A stretch of DNA of 64,000 bases from an uncultured Rhodobacter sp. (GCA_945952585.1 CAMFII010000001.1:310001-374000), one strand, 5' to 3'. Positions 52,024-63,428 are shown, counted from the first letter of the stretch. The notes: a model not told the origin generated them from the sequence alone. Made by a program: numbers and translations.

Positions 52024-53109
52024 TTGTCCGAGATCGAAACCTTCTACGACGTGATGCGTCGGCAGGGGATCACCCGCCGCAGCTTCATGAAATACTGCTC
52101 GCTGACGGCAGCCGCGCTCGGGCTCGGCCCGGCCTATGTGCCGAAGATCGCCGAAGCGATGGAGACGAAGCCGCGCACGCCGGTGATCTGGATCCATGGT
52201 CTGGAATGCACCTGCTGTTCGGAAAGCTTCATCCGCTCGGCCCACCCGCTGGCCAAGGATGTCGTGCTGTCGATGATCAGCCTCGACTATGACGACACGC
52301 TGATGGCTGCGGCCGGGCATCAGGCCGAAGCGGCGCTGATGGACACGATCGAGAAGTACAAGGGCAACTACATCCTCGCGGTCGAAGGGAACCCGCCGCT
52401 GAACGAGGACGGGATGTATTGCATCGTCGGAGGCAAACCCTTCGTCGAGCAGCTGAAGATGGCGGCCGAGAACGCCAAGGCGATCATCAGCTGGGGCGCC
52501 TGCGCCTCGTACGGCTGCGTGCAGGCGGCAAGCCCGAACCCGACTCGCGCCACACCCGTGCATAAGGTCATCCTCGACAAGCCGATCATCAAGGTCCCGG
52601 GCTGCCCGCCCATCGCCGAGGTGATGACCGGCGTCATCACCTACATGCTGACCTTCGACCGGATGCCCGAGCTTGATCGCCAGGGCCGGCCGCAGATGTT
52701 CTACAGCCAGCGCATCCACGACAAATGCTATCGCCGCCCGCATTTCGATGCCGGCCAGTTCGTCGAGCACTGGGACGACGAAAACGCGCGCAAGGGCTAT
52801 TGCCTGTACAAGATGGGTTGCAAGGGCCCGACGACCTACAACGCCTGTTCGACCATCATGTGGAACGATGGCACCTCCTTCCCGATCAAGTCGGGCCATG
52901 GCTGCATCGGCTGCTCGGAGGAAGGGTTCTGGGATCAGGGCGGTTTCTACAACCGGCTGACGAGCATCAACCAGTTCGGGATCGAAGAGAATGCCGACAA
53001 GGTCGGCATGGTCGCAGCGGGTGTCGTGGCCGGCGGGGTCGCGGTCCATGCCGCGGTTTCGGCGCTGAAGCGCGCCCAGAAGAAATCGCAGGACAAGGTG
53101 GAGGACTGA
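52024..53109 (+). CDS. hupS: Uptake [NiFe]-hydrogenase small subunit
   Basis: A 361-residue small subunit of the membrane-bound H2-uptake enzyme, read from a TTG start with GGGAGGAG upstream. The N-terminus carries a twin-arginine signal, [10 protein letters not shown], and the first mature cluster ligands are in [17 protein letters not shown]. Other Fe-S cysteine regions are [27 protein letters not shown] and [16 protein letters not shown]-terminal hydrophobic segment (about 325-345) anchors it to the membrane. Electrons from H2 pass through its three clusters to cytochrome b HupC. Confidence 0.96.
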   Translation: MSEIETFYDVMRRQGITRRSFMKYCSLTAAALGLGPAYVPKIAEAMETKPRTPVIWIHGLECTCCSESFIRSAHPLAKDVVLSMISLDYDDTLMAAAGHQAEAALMDTIEKYKGNYILAVEGNPPLNEDGMYCIVGGKPFVEQLKMAAENAKAIISWGACASYGCVQAASPNPTRATPVHKVILDKPIIKVPGCPPIAEVMTGVITYMLTFDRMPELDRQGRPQMFYSQRIHDKCYRRPHFDAGQFVEHWDDENARKGYCLYKMGCKGPTTYNACSTIMWNDGTSFPIKSGHGCIGCSEEGFWDQGGFYNRLTSINQFGIEENADKVGMVAAGVVAGGVAVHAAVSALKRAQKKSQDKVED

Positions 53110-53112
53110 GCC

Positions 53113-54906
<1,794 letters not shown>

Positions 54907-54916
54907 GGAGGCCCCG

Positions 54917-55498
54917 ATGAAAAAACTTGCTCTCACTGCCGCCCTGTCGCTCGTCGCCGGCCCTGCCCTTGCGCATACCGGCCATGGCGATGCGCAGGGT
55001 TTCCTTCACGGCTTCCTGCACCCGCTGACCGGCGCGGATCATCTGCTTGCCATGCTGGCAGTCGGTCTCTGGTCGGGCTTCGTGCTGCCGAACCGGTTCT
55101 GGGCCGGGGCCACGACCTTCCTGGCCGCGATGGCGGCCGGCGCCGGACTGTCCTGGGCGGGTGTCGGATTTCCGGCCGTCGAGTCGATGATCCTTGGCTC
55201 GGTGATCCTGTTCGGGATGCTGGTTCTGGCCTCCCGCCCCGGCCAGCCGCGCTGGATGACTGGCGCGTCGCTGGCCATGATCGCGCTTTTCGCATCGGCA
55301 CATGGGTTCGCCCATGCCAGCGAGGCGACGGGGTCGATCGCGACTTACCTGGCGGGCTTCCTTGCCTCGACCCTCGCCCTGCATCTCGCGGGGATCGGGC
55401 TGGCCCGCAGCGTGGCCGATCGCCGCTTCGCGCGTCTGGTTCAGGGCGCGGTCGGGGTGGCGATCGCGGGCGGCGGTCTTCTGATGATGGCGGGGTAG
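54917..55498 (+). CDS. hupE: HupE/UreJ-family nickel transporter-like protein
   Basis: A 193-residue membrane protein with a cleavable N-terminal signal (ALSLVAGPALA), then HTGHGDAQGFLHGFLHPLTG followed by ADHLLAMLAVG, the histidine/aspartate signature of HupE/UreJ proteins, and about six membrane segments. In rhizobia HupE is a Ni(II) diffusion facilitator for hydrogenase synthesis. Here it lies between hupL and hupC with a 10-base and a 3-base gap, so it is made with the structural subunits. This insertion is not in the R. capsulatus order I know. Confidence 0.9.
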   Translation: MKKLALTAALSLVAGPALAHTGHGDAQGFLHGFLHPLTGADHLLAMLAVGLWSGFVLPNRFWAGATTFLAAMAAGAGLSWAGVGFPAVESMILGSVILFGMLVLASRPGQPRWMTGASLAMIALFASAHGFAHASEATGSIATYLAGFLASTLALHLAGIGLARSVADRRFARLVQGAVGVAIAGGGLLMMAG

Positions 55499-55501
55499 GC
55501 C

Positions 55502-56281
55502 ATGAGCGACGCAACCATCCATACCCCGAACCCGAACGCTCCCCACCCGATGGAGGCAGCCCGACTGACGGGCGACGCGACGGCGGCCGATATCGAAAGC
55601 ATCCGCAAGCGCACCTCGGTTTATGTCTACGAGGCACCGGTGCGGCTGTGGCACTGGATCAACGCTGCGGCGATCCTCGTCCTCGTGGTGACAGGCTACT
55701 TCATCGGCAGCCCGCCGCCCTCGATGCAGATCGGCGAGGCCTACCAGCAGTTCGTCTTCGGCTATATCCGCTTCGCCCATTTCGCGGCGGCGCAGATCCT
55801 GACCGTCGGTTTCTTCTTCCGGCTGTACTGGGCCTTCGTGGGCAACCACCATTCGAAGCAGATGTTCTACTTGCCGATCTTCAACCGCCGCTGGTGGTCG
55901 GAAGTGTTCTTCGAACTTCGCTGGTACATGTTCCTCGAGAAGGAACCGAAGAAATACGTCGGCCACAATCCGCTGGCCCAGACCGCGATGTTCTTCTTCA
56001 TCACGCTCGGGCTGACCTTCATGATGGCGACCGGCTGGGCGCTTTATGCGGAAGGTGCGGGCAAGGGCAGCCTGCCTGATCTTGCGATGGGCTGGCTGCT
56101 GGGTCTGGTCGGAAACAGCCAGAAACTGCACACCCTGCACCACCTGGGCATGTGGGCCATTGTCATCTTCATGATCGTCCACATCTATGCCGCGATCCGC
56201 GAAGATATCATGAGCCGTCAGTCCATCGTCTCGACGATGATTTCCGGGCACCGGACCTTCAAGGACGACCGGGTCGAGTGA
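55502..56281 (+). CDS. hupC: Ni/Fe-hydrogenase b-type cytochrome subunit
   Basis: A 259-residue integral membrane di-haem cytochrome b (HupC/HyaC/HupM) that takes electrons from HupS to quinone. About four membrane segments are visible: LWHWINAAAILVLVVTGYF; the FAHFAAAQILTVGFFFRLYW stretch; AMFFFITLGLTFMMATGWAL; and LGMWAIVIFMIVHIYAAI. Their histidines (in LWHWIN, FAHFAA, LHHLG, IVHIY) are the haem ligands. An unusually long N-terminal tail of about 40 residues precedes the first segment. It is the last gene before a strong terminator. Confidence 0.94.
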   Translation: MSDATIHTPNPNAPHPMEAARLTGDATAADIESIRKRTSVYVYEAPVRLWHWINAAAILVLVVTGYFIGSPPPSMQIGEAYQQFVFGYIRFAHFAAAQILTVGFFFRLYWAFVGNHHSKQMFYLPIFNRRWWSEVFFELRWYMFLEKEPKKYVGHNPLAQTAMFFFITLGLTFMMATGWALYAEGAGKGSLPDLAMGWLLGLVGNSQKLHTLHHLGMWAIVIFMIVHIYAAIREDIMSRQSIVSTMISGHRTFKDDRVE

Positions 56282-56305
56282 TCCGCGAGTCACCTTGCAT
56301 CTGCC

Positions 56306-56337
56306 ATGGGCGGGCTCCGGCTCGCCCATTTTCTTTC
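56306..56337 (+). terminator. Rho-independent terminator after hupC
   Basis: ATGGGCGGGC (56306-56315) pairs with GCTCGCCCAT (56320-56329), including one G-U, around a UCCG tetraloop of the stable UNCG type. It is followed by TTTTCTTT. This is a textbook intrinsic terminator 24 bases after the hupC stop and should end the hupSLEC transcript. Confidence 0.85.
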
Positions 56338-56553
56338 CGGACAGCGCCTTTCCTGATTTGCAGCACATGTGGTTAGCTTCTTATCATGCCTATCTAACTA
56401 AGATCTGATAAAATTGCCTGAAACCAAAGTATTACGCTGATTTCTGTCCTTGCGAAGCTTCGGCGAAATCCTATCTCCCGGCTGAACTGAAAAGACTATG
56501 TTCACACGAGGGGCGCCAGTGCAAAGCGGCTGGCCAGTCAGGGAGGGCTGCCC
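56338..56553 (+). promoter_or_regulatory. AT-rich region upstream of hupD, likely promoter of the accessory operon
   Basis: This 216-base stretch is clearly more AT-rich than its surroundings, especially about 56380-56450. It contains a ten-base palindrome CGAAGCTTCG (56453-56462). It follows a terminator, so a promoter for hupDFGHJK-hypAB-hupR-hypCD is expected here. I found no convincing -35/-10 pair, FNR box or TTG-N5-CAA site. Confidence 0.5.
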
Positions 56554-57162
56554 GTGCCGGATCGCGTTCTGATCCTTGGGATCGGCAATGTTCTTTGGGC
56601 AGACGAAGGCTTCGGCGTTCGCTGCATCGAGGCGATGGCCGAGACCTATGCCATGCCGAGCCAGGTGCGGCTGCTCGATGGCGGAACGCAGGGGCTCTAC
56701 CTGTTGCCGTTTCTTGAGGAAGCCGATGCCCTGATCGTGTTCGATGCGGTCGACTACGGCCTACCCCCGGGAACGCTGAAGGTCGTCGAGGACGAAGAGG
56801 TTCCCGCCTTCATGGGGGCCAAGAAGATGAGCCTGCACCAGACCGGGTTCCAGGACGTGATCGCCACGGCACAGCTGCTCGACGTTTGCCCGTCGCGGCT
56901 GGTCCTGATCGGCTGCCAGCCGGTCGAACTCGAGGATTACGGCGGCGGGCTCCGCCCCGAGACCGCCGCGCGGATCGCCCCGGCGATCGAGATCGCTCGC
57001 GCCAGACTTGCGGAGTGGGGGATCGAGATTGCGCCGGGTCGGACCGAAGCCGAGGACCTTGCCGATCCCTCGATCCGCCGCGATGCCTACGAGACGGGTC
57101 GCCCCACCGAGGATGAGGCCTGCCGGATCGGGGATGCGCGTTTCCTACCGGGATCGCACTGA
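56554..57162 (+). CDS. hupD: Hydrogenase maturation endopeptidase HupD
   Basis: A 202-residue peptidase that removes the C-terminal tail of HupL once nickel is in place. It starts at GTG 56554 behind GGGAGGG. The nickel-recognition residues known from HybD correspond to Glu18 in LWADEGFG, Asp64 in IVFDAVD and His95 in SLHQTG. About 35 extra residues at the C-terminus extend it beyond HybD. It overlaps hupF by one base. Confidence 0.95.
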   Translation: MPDRVLILGIGNVLWADEGFGVRCIEAMAETYAMPSQVRLLDGGTQGLYLLPFLEEADALIVFDAVDYGLPPGTLKVVEDEEVPAFMGAKKMSLHQTGFQDVIATAQLLDVCPSRLVLIGCQPVELEDYGGGLRPETAARIAPAIEIARARLAEWGIEIAPGRTEAEDLADPSIRRDAYETGRPTEDEACRIGDARFLPGSH

Positions 57163-57482
57163 TGTGCGTCGGCCTCCCCTTTCGCATCCTGTCTGTCGAC
57201 GGCATCGCGGCGATGGCCACGGATGGCCGCGTGACCGAGTTGATCGACATCTCTCTTGTCGCCCCCGTCCGTCCCGGCGACTGGGTGCTGAACTTCCTCG
57301 GCGCGGCGCGCTCGGTCGTGTCAGAAGACGAGGCCCAACTGATCCGCGATGCCCTTGATGGCCTGAGCGCCGTCATGGCCGGCGGCGACGCCGGGGGCGC
57401 CTTCGCCGATCTCGAGTCCCGCGCGCCAACCCTTCCACCGCATCTTCAGGCCGCGCTCGACGCTGGCCAGACCCAGGGGTGA
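57162..57482 (+). CDS. hupF: HypC/HupF-family chaperone
   Basis: A 106-residue HypC-like chaperone beginning [14 protein letters not shown], with the essential Cys2 and the beta-barrel stretch [20 protein letters not shown]. HupF is a second, hydrogenase-dedicated HypC paralogue thought to protect HupL maturation under oxygen. A longer C-terminal helix region sets it apart from the HypC encoded further right. Its start overlaps the hupD stop (TGATG). Confidence 0.93.
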   Translation: MCVGLPFRILSVDGIAAMATDGRVTELIDISLVAPVRPGDWVLNFLGAARSVVSEDEAQLIRDALDGLSAVMAGGDAGGAFADLESRAPTLPPHLQAALDAGQTQG

Positions 57483-57486
57483 TCCC

Positions 57487-57906
57487 ATGCATGACCATTC
57501 CGCCGATTTCGCCCTGCGTGATCCCGCCGCACCTCAAGGACCGCACCCGCTCGTTGCGCGGCTTGAAACCGAATTCGGCTGGCCGCGGCTGCAAAACCTG
57601 TCCGACGTCGCCGAGTTCACCAGCCGGCCCGGCGCGCATTGCCTGTTCGTGCCCGGAGATGCGCGCCGCAATCTCGAGACGCCGGATGCGGCGGTGATCC
57701 TGCCCGAGCTTCGGATCGCCTTCCAGAACGGCTTTGACTGCGCACTTGTCGATGACGCGATCGAGGCGCAAGTGCGCGAAGCAGCGCGGGCGCTTCGCAC
57801 CCCCGGTTTCCTGTTCTTCCGCGAAGGCCGCTACCTGGGCGCGATCGAGAAGGTCCGCGACTGGGACGACTACCTTGCCCGCACCACCCACATCCTTGGC
57901 CAGTGA
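57487..57906 (+). CDS. hupG: HupG (HyaE-family) hydrogenase assembly protein
   Basis: A 139-residue thioredoxin-fold protein of the HupG/HyaE family. ETEFGWPRLQNLSDVAEF, HCLFVPGDARRNLETPDAAV and TPGFLFFREGRYLGAIEKVR fit the family; it lacks a redox CxxC. HyaE proteins act as chaperones of the Tat-exported small subunit. It lies four bases after hupF and seven bases before hupH. Confidence 0.9.
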   Translation: MHDHSADFALRDPAAPQGPHPLVARLETEFGWPRLQNLSDVAEFTSRPGAHCLFVPGDARRNLETPDAAVILPELRIAFQNGFDCALVDDAIEAQVREAARALRTPGFLFFREGRYLGAIEKVRDWDDYLARTTHILGQ

Positions 57907-57913
57907 GGCGTCC

Positions 57914-58750
57914 ATGGTCTCGAACTTCCAGCTTCCCCCGATCGGCTTCGGTCCCGGCTCGCAGCCCGAGGACGAGGATGCAGAACTGAACTACCTGGCG
58001 ATGCCGTCGGGCATGCGCACCTACAGCCCGCACCTGCCCGAGATCGAGCTTGCCCGCGAGGCTGGGCCCGCGCTCGACCTGCTTGGCCGGATCGCGGCGG
58101 CCTGCGACAGTGCTGCGGAGAGCGGCCGGCCCGTGGGCTTCGATCTGGCGGAGCTTCCCGAGGCGTCACGAAAGCTCATCGCCGAAACCATGGGCCAGGG
58201 CGAAGTGTCGCTGAAGGTTCGCGGGGTTCCGGCGCTGGCGGTGCAGGAAAGTGTCTTTGCCGGGGTATGGATGTTGGCCGGCAGCGGCGTCGACCGGATC
58301 GAGGTTTCCGGCGTCCCTTCGGTGGCGCTGGCGCGGGCGCATGTCCCGCATCGCCCGGCGCTCGGGGCACGGGCGGCGAAAGGGCCGGGCGTGGTGAACG
58401 CGCCGGCGCTTTACTCCGAACTTGCCGACAAGTCGCAGGGCTTCCGCCCCGGGAACCCAATCCACGCCGTGAACCTGACCCTGCTGCCGCATACGCCCGA
58501 AGACCTCGGCTGGCTTGACGCGGCGATGGGCGAAGGCGCGGTCACGGTGTTGTCGCGCGGCTATGGCAACTGCCGGATCACCGCGACTGCCTTGCCGCAT
58601 GTCTGGCGGGTGCAGTATTTCAACTCGATGGACGTGCTGATCCTCGATACGTTCGAAGTGACGGCCATGCCTGAAGTGGTGCTGGCCGCCAGCGAGGATC
58701 TGGTCGATTCCGCAGCCCGGATCCGCGAAGTCCTGGAGGCGCTGAGATGA
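57914..58750 (+). CDS. hupH: HupH (HyaF-family) hydrogenase assembly protein
   Basis: A 278-residue HupH/HyaF protein starting MVSNFQLPPIGFGPGSQ at ATG 57914; open reading continues upstream inside hupG in this frame but is not coding. Recognisable stretches are MGQGEVSLKV and VLSRGYGNCRITATALPHVW. It is needed for small-subunit maturation in uptake hydrogenases. Its end overlaps hupJ by four bases. Confidence 0.92.
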   Translation: MVSNFQLPPIGFGPGSQPEDEDAELNYLAMPSGMRTYSPHLPEIELAREAGPALDLLGRIAAACDSAAESGRPVGFDLAELPEASRKLIAETMGQGEVSLKVRGVPALAVQESVFAGVWMLAGSGVDRIEVSGVPSVALARAHVPHRPALGARAAKGPGVVNAPALYSELADKSQGFRPGNPIHAVNLTLLPHTPEDLGWLDAAMGEGAVTVLSRGYGNCRITATALPHVWRVQYFNSMDVLILDTFEVTAMPEVVLAASEDLVDSAARIREVLEALR

Positions 58751-59514
58751 GCTTCGAAGGGTCATATCTGGGTGCCAACGACAGGATCAGCCCGCGCGCG
58801 GTCATGGAATGCAAGGTCTGCTGGACAACCTATGACCCGGCCGAGGGTGACAGCTACCGCCAGATCCTGCCCGGAACGGCCTTCGCCGACCTGCCCGACG
58901 ACTGGTCCTGCCCGCATTGCGGCACGCCGAAGACGCAGTTCATGGTCCGCGAGGATCCCGGCAGCGCCGAAGCCGCGGAAGCCGCGATGATCGAGGGCGT
59001 GACCGCCGCTCTGGAAGCCGATTTTCGCGAGGTCTGGTCGGCGAAGATGCGCGGCCTGCCGATGGTCAATACCGCACTCCATGTCGAGGCGGTCGGGTTC
59101 CGCGCGCATGAGGGCAGCTGGCTTGGCGTTCTGATCGCACCCTGGTTCATGAACCTTGTCCTGCTGCCGGGACCCGATCAGGACTGGTCGGCGCTCGTCC
59201 CCGGCGAGAAGGAGACGATTGCCTTCCCCTCGGGCGACTACGAATTCCTGCACAATACCCGCGACCTGACCGGGCCTTACAAGGCGTGCTCGCTGTTTTC
59301 GCCGATGGCCGACTTCTCCAGCCATCTGCAGGCCCAGGAAGTGGCGCGCGCGGTGATGGTCGCGCTGTTCGATGGCGCGAACCGGGCCGAAACCGACCGC
59401 GCTGCCGAAATCCGCTCGGCGCGCGAGGCCGAGCTTGCCCCGCCAGCCGAACCCGAGATCGCGGCAGCGCCGTCGCGCCGTGCGCTGCTGACCGGCGGCC
59501 TTTCCGGAGAGTGA
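58747..59514 (+). CDS. hupJ: HupJ: rubredoxin fused to HybE-like assembly chaperone
   Basis: A 255-residue two-domain protein. The N-terminal rubredoxin (about 20-65) has iron ligands Cys22, Cys25 in ECKVCWTTYD and Cys55, Cys58 in DWSCPHCGTP. The rest is a [NiFe]-hydrogenase assembly chaperone of the HybE/HupJ type with GLPMVNTALHVEAVGFR and PSGDYEFLHN. In other bacteria HupI rubredoxin and HupJ are separate; the fused form is as in Rhodobacter. It probably protects maturation from oxygen. Confidence 0.92.
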   Translation: MSFEGSYLGANDRISPRAVMECKVCWTTYDPAEGDSYRQILPGTAFADLPDDWSCPHCGTPKTQFMVREDPGSAEAAEAAMIEGVTAALEADFREVWSAKMRGLPMVNTALHVEAVGFRAHEGSWLGVLIAPWFMNLVLLPGPDQDWSALVPGEKETIAFPSGDYEFLHNTRDLTGPYKACSLFSPMADFSSHLQAQEVARAVMVALFDGANRAETDRAAEIRSAREAELAPPAEPEIAAAPSRRALLTGGLSGE

Positions 59515-59517
59515 GAC

Positions 59518-60414
59518 ATGCAGGCCGGGCTGACCCTTGTGCTGCGGGAAGACGAGGTGGACATCCACCGCGGCGTCGCCCTGCCGGTCGAGGCGATGAT
59601 GCTCGGCCGTCCGGTGGACGAGGCGCTGGATCTCTTGCCCCGTCTCTTCAACCTTTGCGGTCATGCGCAGGGTTTGGCCTTCCGCCTTTCCCTAGGCTTG
59701 CCGGTCGGTGATGCGCCCGACCTGCGGCGCGAGATCCTGCGCGATCACGTCGCCAAGCTGTGCCTGAGCTGGCCGGCGCTTCTGGGCTTGCCGCCAATGC
59801 CGCTGCCATCGGGCTGGCAGGCGGGCGGCGAGGCTGCGTGTCACCTGCTCCTCGGTCCGTCCGACTGCCCGACTGACCTCGCGGGACTGGCAGACTGGCT
59901 GTCGCGCGGCGAAGGGGTGGCCCCGGTGATCCGTGCGATCGCAGACGAACTGGGCGGTGTCCATTTGACTAGGCCGCTGGCGCTCACCACACCTGAGACC
60001 GCCCTGGCCGATCACGCCCAGGAAAACAGCGTCGCTGCCCGACGGTCCGCCGATCCGATGGTCGCCGCCGCCGAGCGCCATTGGGGCCGCGGGCCGGTCT
60101 GGCACGCCGTGGCCCGGCTTGCCGATGCCTTGGCCGTTGGCCGGGGCGACCTGCCCGATCCGGTCAGGCTCGCGGATGGCACCGCGGTCGTGCCGGCAGC
60201 CCGTGGAAGCTATGCGCTGCGGGCAAGATCGGCCGCCGGCCGGATCACGGCCTTCGAGCGGCGGACACCGACGGACCATCTGGTTGCACCCGGCGGCGCG
60301 CTGGAAGGGCTGCTCACGGCGATGGCAAAATCCGTCGCGTCGAAGATCCGGCTGCTCTCGGATATCCTCGACCCCTGCGTTACAGTGCAGGTGCGGGAGG
60401 GCAGCCATGCATGA
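59518..60414 (+). CDS. hupK: HupK, degenerate large-subunit-like assembly protein
   Basis: A 298-residue accessory protein. It keeps traces of the large-subunit nickel motifs: [10 protein letters not shown] (Cys47) where RxCGxC would be, and [10 protein letters not shown] (Cys287) near the C-terminus in place of DPCxxC. This fits the view of HupK as a scaffold related to HupL on which the Fe(CN)2CO unit may be built. It overlaps hypA by eight bases. Confidence 0.9.
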   Translation: MQAGLTLVLREDEVDIHRGVALPVEAMMLGRPVDEALDLLPRLFNLCGHAQGLAFRLSLGLPVGDAPDLRREILRDHVAKLCLSWPALLGLPPMPLPSGWQAGGEAACHLLLGPSDCPTDLAGLADWLSRGEGVAPVIRAIADELGGVHLTRPLALTTPETALADHAQENSVAARRSADPMVAAAERHWGRGPVWHAVARLADALAVGRGDLPDPVRLADGTAVVPAARGSYALRARSAAGRITAFERRTPTDHLVAPGGALEGLLTAMAKSVASKIRLLSDILDPCVTVQVREGSHA

Positions 60415-60748
60415 GATGTCGCTTGCCGAGGGTATCCGCGAGGTTATCGAGGATCAGGCCCGGAAACATGCCTTCGAACGGGTGCGACGTCTGCGACTGG
60501 AAATCGGACGTTTCGCCGGGGTCGAGAAAGAGGCGCTTGCTTTCGCCTTTGACGTGGTGATGCGCGGCAGTCCGGCAGAGGGCGCGATGCTGGAGATGAT
60601 CGACCTGCCGGGCCGGGCGCTGTGCTACGACTGCGGTGAACTGGTCGAACTCGCCGACCGGCTGGACCCGTGCCCGAACTGCGGCAGCGGCAAGCTGATG
60701 CCGCAGGGGGGCGACGAAATGCGGATCAAGGACATGGAGGTGGTGTGA
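60407..60748 (+). CDS. hypA: Nickel metallochaperone HypA
   Basis: A 113-residue HypA starting [16 protein letters not shown]. The N-terminal His2 and Glu3 bind nickel. The zinc site is Cys73, Cys76, Cys89, Cys92 (CYDCG and CPNCG). It works with HypB to insert nickel in HupL. ATG at 60407 lies inside the end of hupK. Its stop overlaps the hypB start (TGATG). Confidence 0.95.
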   Translation: MHEMSLAEGIREVIEDQARKHAFERVRRLRLEIGRFAGVEKEALAFAFDVVMRGSPAEGAMLEMIDLPGRALCYDCGELVELADRLDPCPNCGSGKLMPQGGDEMRIKDMEVV

Positions 60749-61653
60749 TGTGCACGGTTTGCGGATGTTCGGGGACGGTGAAGATCGGCGATCTGGAACT
60801 GACTCACGAAGAGGCACACCAGCTTGGCCTGCCGCATGGTCACGATCACGACCATGACCACGTTCATGCCCATGACCACGGCGCGCATGATCATGATCAT
60901 GGCCATGCTCACCCGCCCCTGTCCGGTGGCACGATCCATTTCGGCCTTGGCGTAGCAGGAACGTCGGTGCCGGGGATGAGCCAGTCGCGGCTGATCGAAA
61001 TCGAGACGGGCATCCTGTCGAAGAACGATGCCATCGCGGCCACGAACCGCAGGGTACTACGGGCGCTTGGCGCCTTTGCGGTCAACCTCGTCTCCTCGCC
61101 CGGTTCGGGCAAGACGACGCTTCTGTGCGAAACCATCCGCCGTCTTGGCTCCCATCCGCTGGCGGTCATCGAGGGCGACCAGCAGACTTCGAACGATGCC
61201 GACCGCATCCGCGCCACCGGGGCCGATGCGGTGCAGGTGAACACTGGCAAGGGCTGCCACCTGGATGCCGACATGGTGGCGCGCGCCATGGATGCGCTGC
61301 CACTGGCGCCGGGCGGGTTCCTGTTCATCGAGAATGTAGGCAACCTCGTCTGCCCCGCCGCCTTCGATCTGGGCGAGGATGCGAAGGTCGCGATCCTGTC
61401 GGTGACCGAGGGCGAGGACAAGCCGCTCAAATATCCCGACATGTTCACCGCCGCCCGCATCGCGCTGGTCAACAAGGTGGATCTCGCCCCCCATTGCGAC
61501 ACCGACCTTGACCTGATCGAGACGAACCTGCGCCGGGTCAACCCGATGATCGAGGTGATCCGCGTCTCGGCCCGCACAGGTGAGGGGATGGAGGACTGGC
61601 TGCGCTGGCTCAAGGCGCGGCTCACCGACAAGACGCTGCGAAAGGCCGGGTGA
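60748..61653 (+). CDS. hypB: Hydrogenase nickel-insertion GTPase HypB
   Basis: A 301-residue GTPase. The N-terminus has the high-affinity nickel motif CTVCGCSG (Cys2, Cys5, Cys7). A histidine-rich stretch in about residues 30-55, with many HDHDH-type repeats, is likely a nickel store. The GTPase domain shows [13 protein letters not shown] (P-loop), [14 protein letters not shown], the [11 protein letters not shown] switch and VNKVDL. It hydrolyses GTP to release nickel toward HypA and HupL. Confidence 0.95.
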   Translation: MCTVCGCSGTVKIGDLELTHEEAHQLGLPHGHDHDHDHVHAHDHGAHDHDHGHAHPPLSGGTIHFGLGVAGTSVPGMSQSRLIEIETGILSKNDAIAATNRRVLRALGAFAVNLVSSPGSGKTTLLCETIRRLGSHPLAVIEGDQQTSNDADRIRATGADAVQVNTGKGCHLDADMVARAMDALPLAPGGFLFIENVGNLVCPAAFDLGEDAKVAILSVTEGEDKPLKYPDMFTAARIALVNKVDLAPHCDTDLDLIETNLRRVNPMIEVIRVSARTGEGMEDWLRWLKARLTDKTLRKAG

Positions 61654-63134
61654 TGTCCGCCCCGCGCGCCACCATCCTTCTGGTCGATGACGAGCCGCAT
61701 TCGCTGACCTCGATGCGGATGGCGCTGGAGGATGAATTCGACATCCGCACCGCCGGCGATGCGGAGGCGGCGCTCGCGGTGCTGGAAGAGGATTGGGTAC
61801 AGGTCATCTTCTGCGACCAGCGGATGCCCGGACGGACCGGGGTCGAGTTCCTGACCGAGGTCCGCGAACGCTGGCCCGAGGCGGTGCGGATCGTCATTAC
61901 CGGTTACACCGATGCGAACGCGATGGTCGCTGCCATCAACGAGGCGGGCATCTACCAGTTCATCACCAAGCCCTGGCACCCGGACCAGCTGCTGATGGCG
62001 GCGCGCAATGCATCGCGGCTGTTCCAGCTGTCGCGCGAGAATGACCGGATGGCGCTGGAGATGCGGGTTCTGACCGCGACAGCCGAAAGCAGGGTCGAAA
62101 AGCGGCGCCGGGCACTGCGCGAGGGGCTGGGCTTCGAAACCATCCTGCGCGCGCCCAATTCGCCCATGAACGCGGTCGTGCGGGCCGCGCGCCAATTCGC
62201 GAGCTTCGATGTGCCGGTTCTGCTCACGGGCGAACCCGGCACTGGAAAGGCCGCACTGGCCCGGGCGATGCATTACGGCTCGCTCCGGTCCGACCGGCCG
62301 TTCCATGCCTTCTCGCTGGCCGGACTGCCCGACGATCTGGCGATGATCGAGCTGTTCGGGGCCAAGCGGGGCGTGCTGCCGGGGGGATCGAACAAGATCG
62401 GCCTCGCCCAGAAGGCCGAGCGCGGCACGCTGTATCTCGGCGGGATCGACAGCGCCTCTCCGGCGCTGCAGGTGGCGCTTCTGCGGCTGCTGACCGAGGG
62501 GACATTCTCGCCCGCAGGCGGGCAGGAGATCATCGGATCGAACCTGCGGCTGATCGCCGGATCGGATCGTGACCTGCGGGCACTGGTGGCCGAAGGCCGC
62601 TTCCGCGCCGACCTGTACTATGCGCTCGCGGTCACCGAGCTGGAACTGCCGCCGCTGCGCGGTCGTCCCGGCGACATCGCGCTTCATGCCCAGGCCGTGT
62701 TGATGGATATGGCGTCCCGGCATGGCAAGCCGGTGCAGGGGTTCGAGGCCGCCGCGCTGGAGTTCCTCGAGAATTACGACTGGCCCGGGAATCTGCGGGA
62801 GCTGTCCAATGAGGTCACGCGGATGCTGATCTTCGCGCAGGGGCCGCTCCTTGGGGCGGAGCTGATCTCGCGCGCGATCCTGCAGGCCCCTCCGGGCGAC
62901 AGCGGCGCCGACCGATCTGCCGAGGCGGCGCTGACCGGTGCGGGCAGCCTCAAGGACCGCGTCGAACTGGTCGAGATGCGCATCCTGCGCGAGACGCTCG
63001 CCCGTCACCGCTGGAACAAGAGCCGCGCCGCCGCCGAACTCGGTCTGAGCCGGGTCGGTCTGCGCGCCAAGCTCGACCGCTACGGCATCCTGCAGCCGGG
63101 GCGGACGACCGCAGACGAAGACGAGGAGGACTGA
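61653..63134 (+). CDS. hupR: HupR response regulator (NtrC-like, with degenerate AAA+ motifs)
   Basis: A 493-residue regulator. The receiver domain has Asp55 (IFCDQRMPG) as phosphorylation site and Lys106 in FITKPWH. The central AAA+ domain keeps Walker [10 protein letters not shown] (193-201). The sigma-54 contact loop GAFTGA is replaced by GVLPGG (about 240-245) and Walker B by LYLGGID (260-266). A Fis-type HTH lies near the C-terminus ([20 protein letters not shown]). These changes match R. capsulatus HupR, which works with sigma-70 RNA polymerase and activates hupSL when unphosphorylated. Its target site is upstream of hupS. It starts at ATG 61653, overlapping hypB. Confidence 0.94.
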   Translation: MSAPRATILLVDDEPHSLTSMRMALEDEFDIRTAGDAEAALAVLEEDWVQVIFCDQRMPGRTGVEFLTEVRERWPEAVRIVITGYTDANAMVAAINEAGIYQFITKPWHPDQLLMAARNASRLFQLSRENDRMALEMRVLTATAESRVEKRRRALREGLGFETILRAPNSPMNAVVRAARQFASFDVPVLLTGEPGTGKAALARAMHYGSLRSDRPFHAFSLAGLPDDLAMIELFGAKRGVLPGGSNKIGLAQKAERGTLYLGGIDSASPALQVALLRLLTEGTFSPAGGQEIIGSNLRLIAGSDRDLRALVAEGRFRADLYYALAVTELELPPLRGRPGDIALHAQAVLMDMASRHGKPVQGFEAAALEFLENYDWPGNLRELSNEVTRMLIFAQGPLLGAELISRAILQAPPGDSGADRSAEAALTGAGSLKDRVELVEMRILRETLARHRWNKSRAAAELGLSRVGLRAKLDRYGILQPGRTTADEDEED

Positions 63135-63137
63135 GAC

Positions 63138-63428
63138 ATGTGCCTTGGCATTCCGGGCCGGATCGTGGCCATCACCGACGAAGCGCGGCAAATGGCGCTG
63201 GCGGAGATCTCGGGCGTGCGGCGCGAGGTGAACGTAGCCTGCATCGCCGAAGGGCCGCTGTCGGACCTCGTGGGGGAATGGGCGCTGATCCATGTCGGCT
63301 TTGCCATGAGCCGGATCGACCCGGACGAGGCCGAGCGCACCCTGCAGGCGCTGCGCGACCTCGGCGAAGCGCAGGAGGCGCTGGAAGCCATGGCCGAGGG
63401 CCAGAAGGCACTGGAGGCGGCGAGATGA
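63138..63428 (+). CDS. hypC: Hydrogenase maturation chaperone HypC
   Basis: A 96-residue HypC starting MCLGIPGRIVAITDE with the essential Cys2. It carries iron-dicyano-carbonyl units between HypD and HupL. The last 35 residues are predicted helix rich in Glu, Ala and Leu. It is the general HypC, while HupF is its paralogue. Its stop overlaps the hypD start by four bases. Confidence 0.94.
   Translation: MCLGIPGRIVAITDEARQMALAEISGVRREVNVACIAEGPLSDLVGEWALIHVGFAMSRIDPDEAERTLQALRDLGEAQEALEAMAEGQKALEAAR

Noticed and set aside
60840-60910. Simple repeat in DNA (CATGAC/GATCATGAC-like units)
   Set aside because: It is the coding sequence of the histidine-rich nickel-binding stretch of HypB, not an independent repeat or CRISPR.
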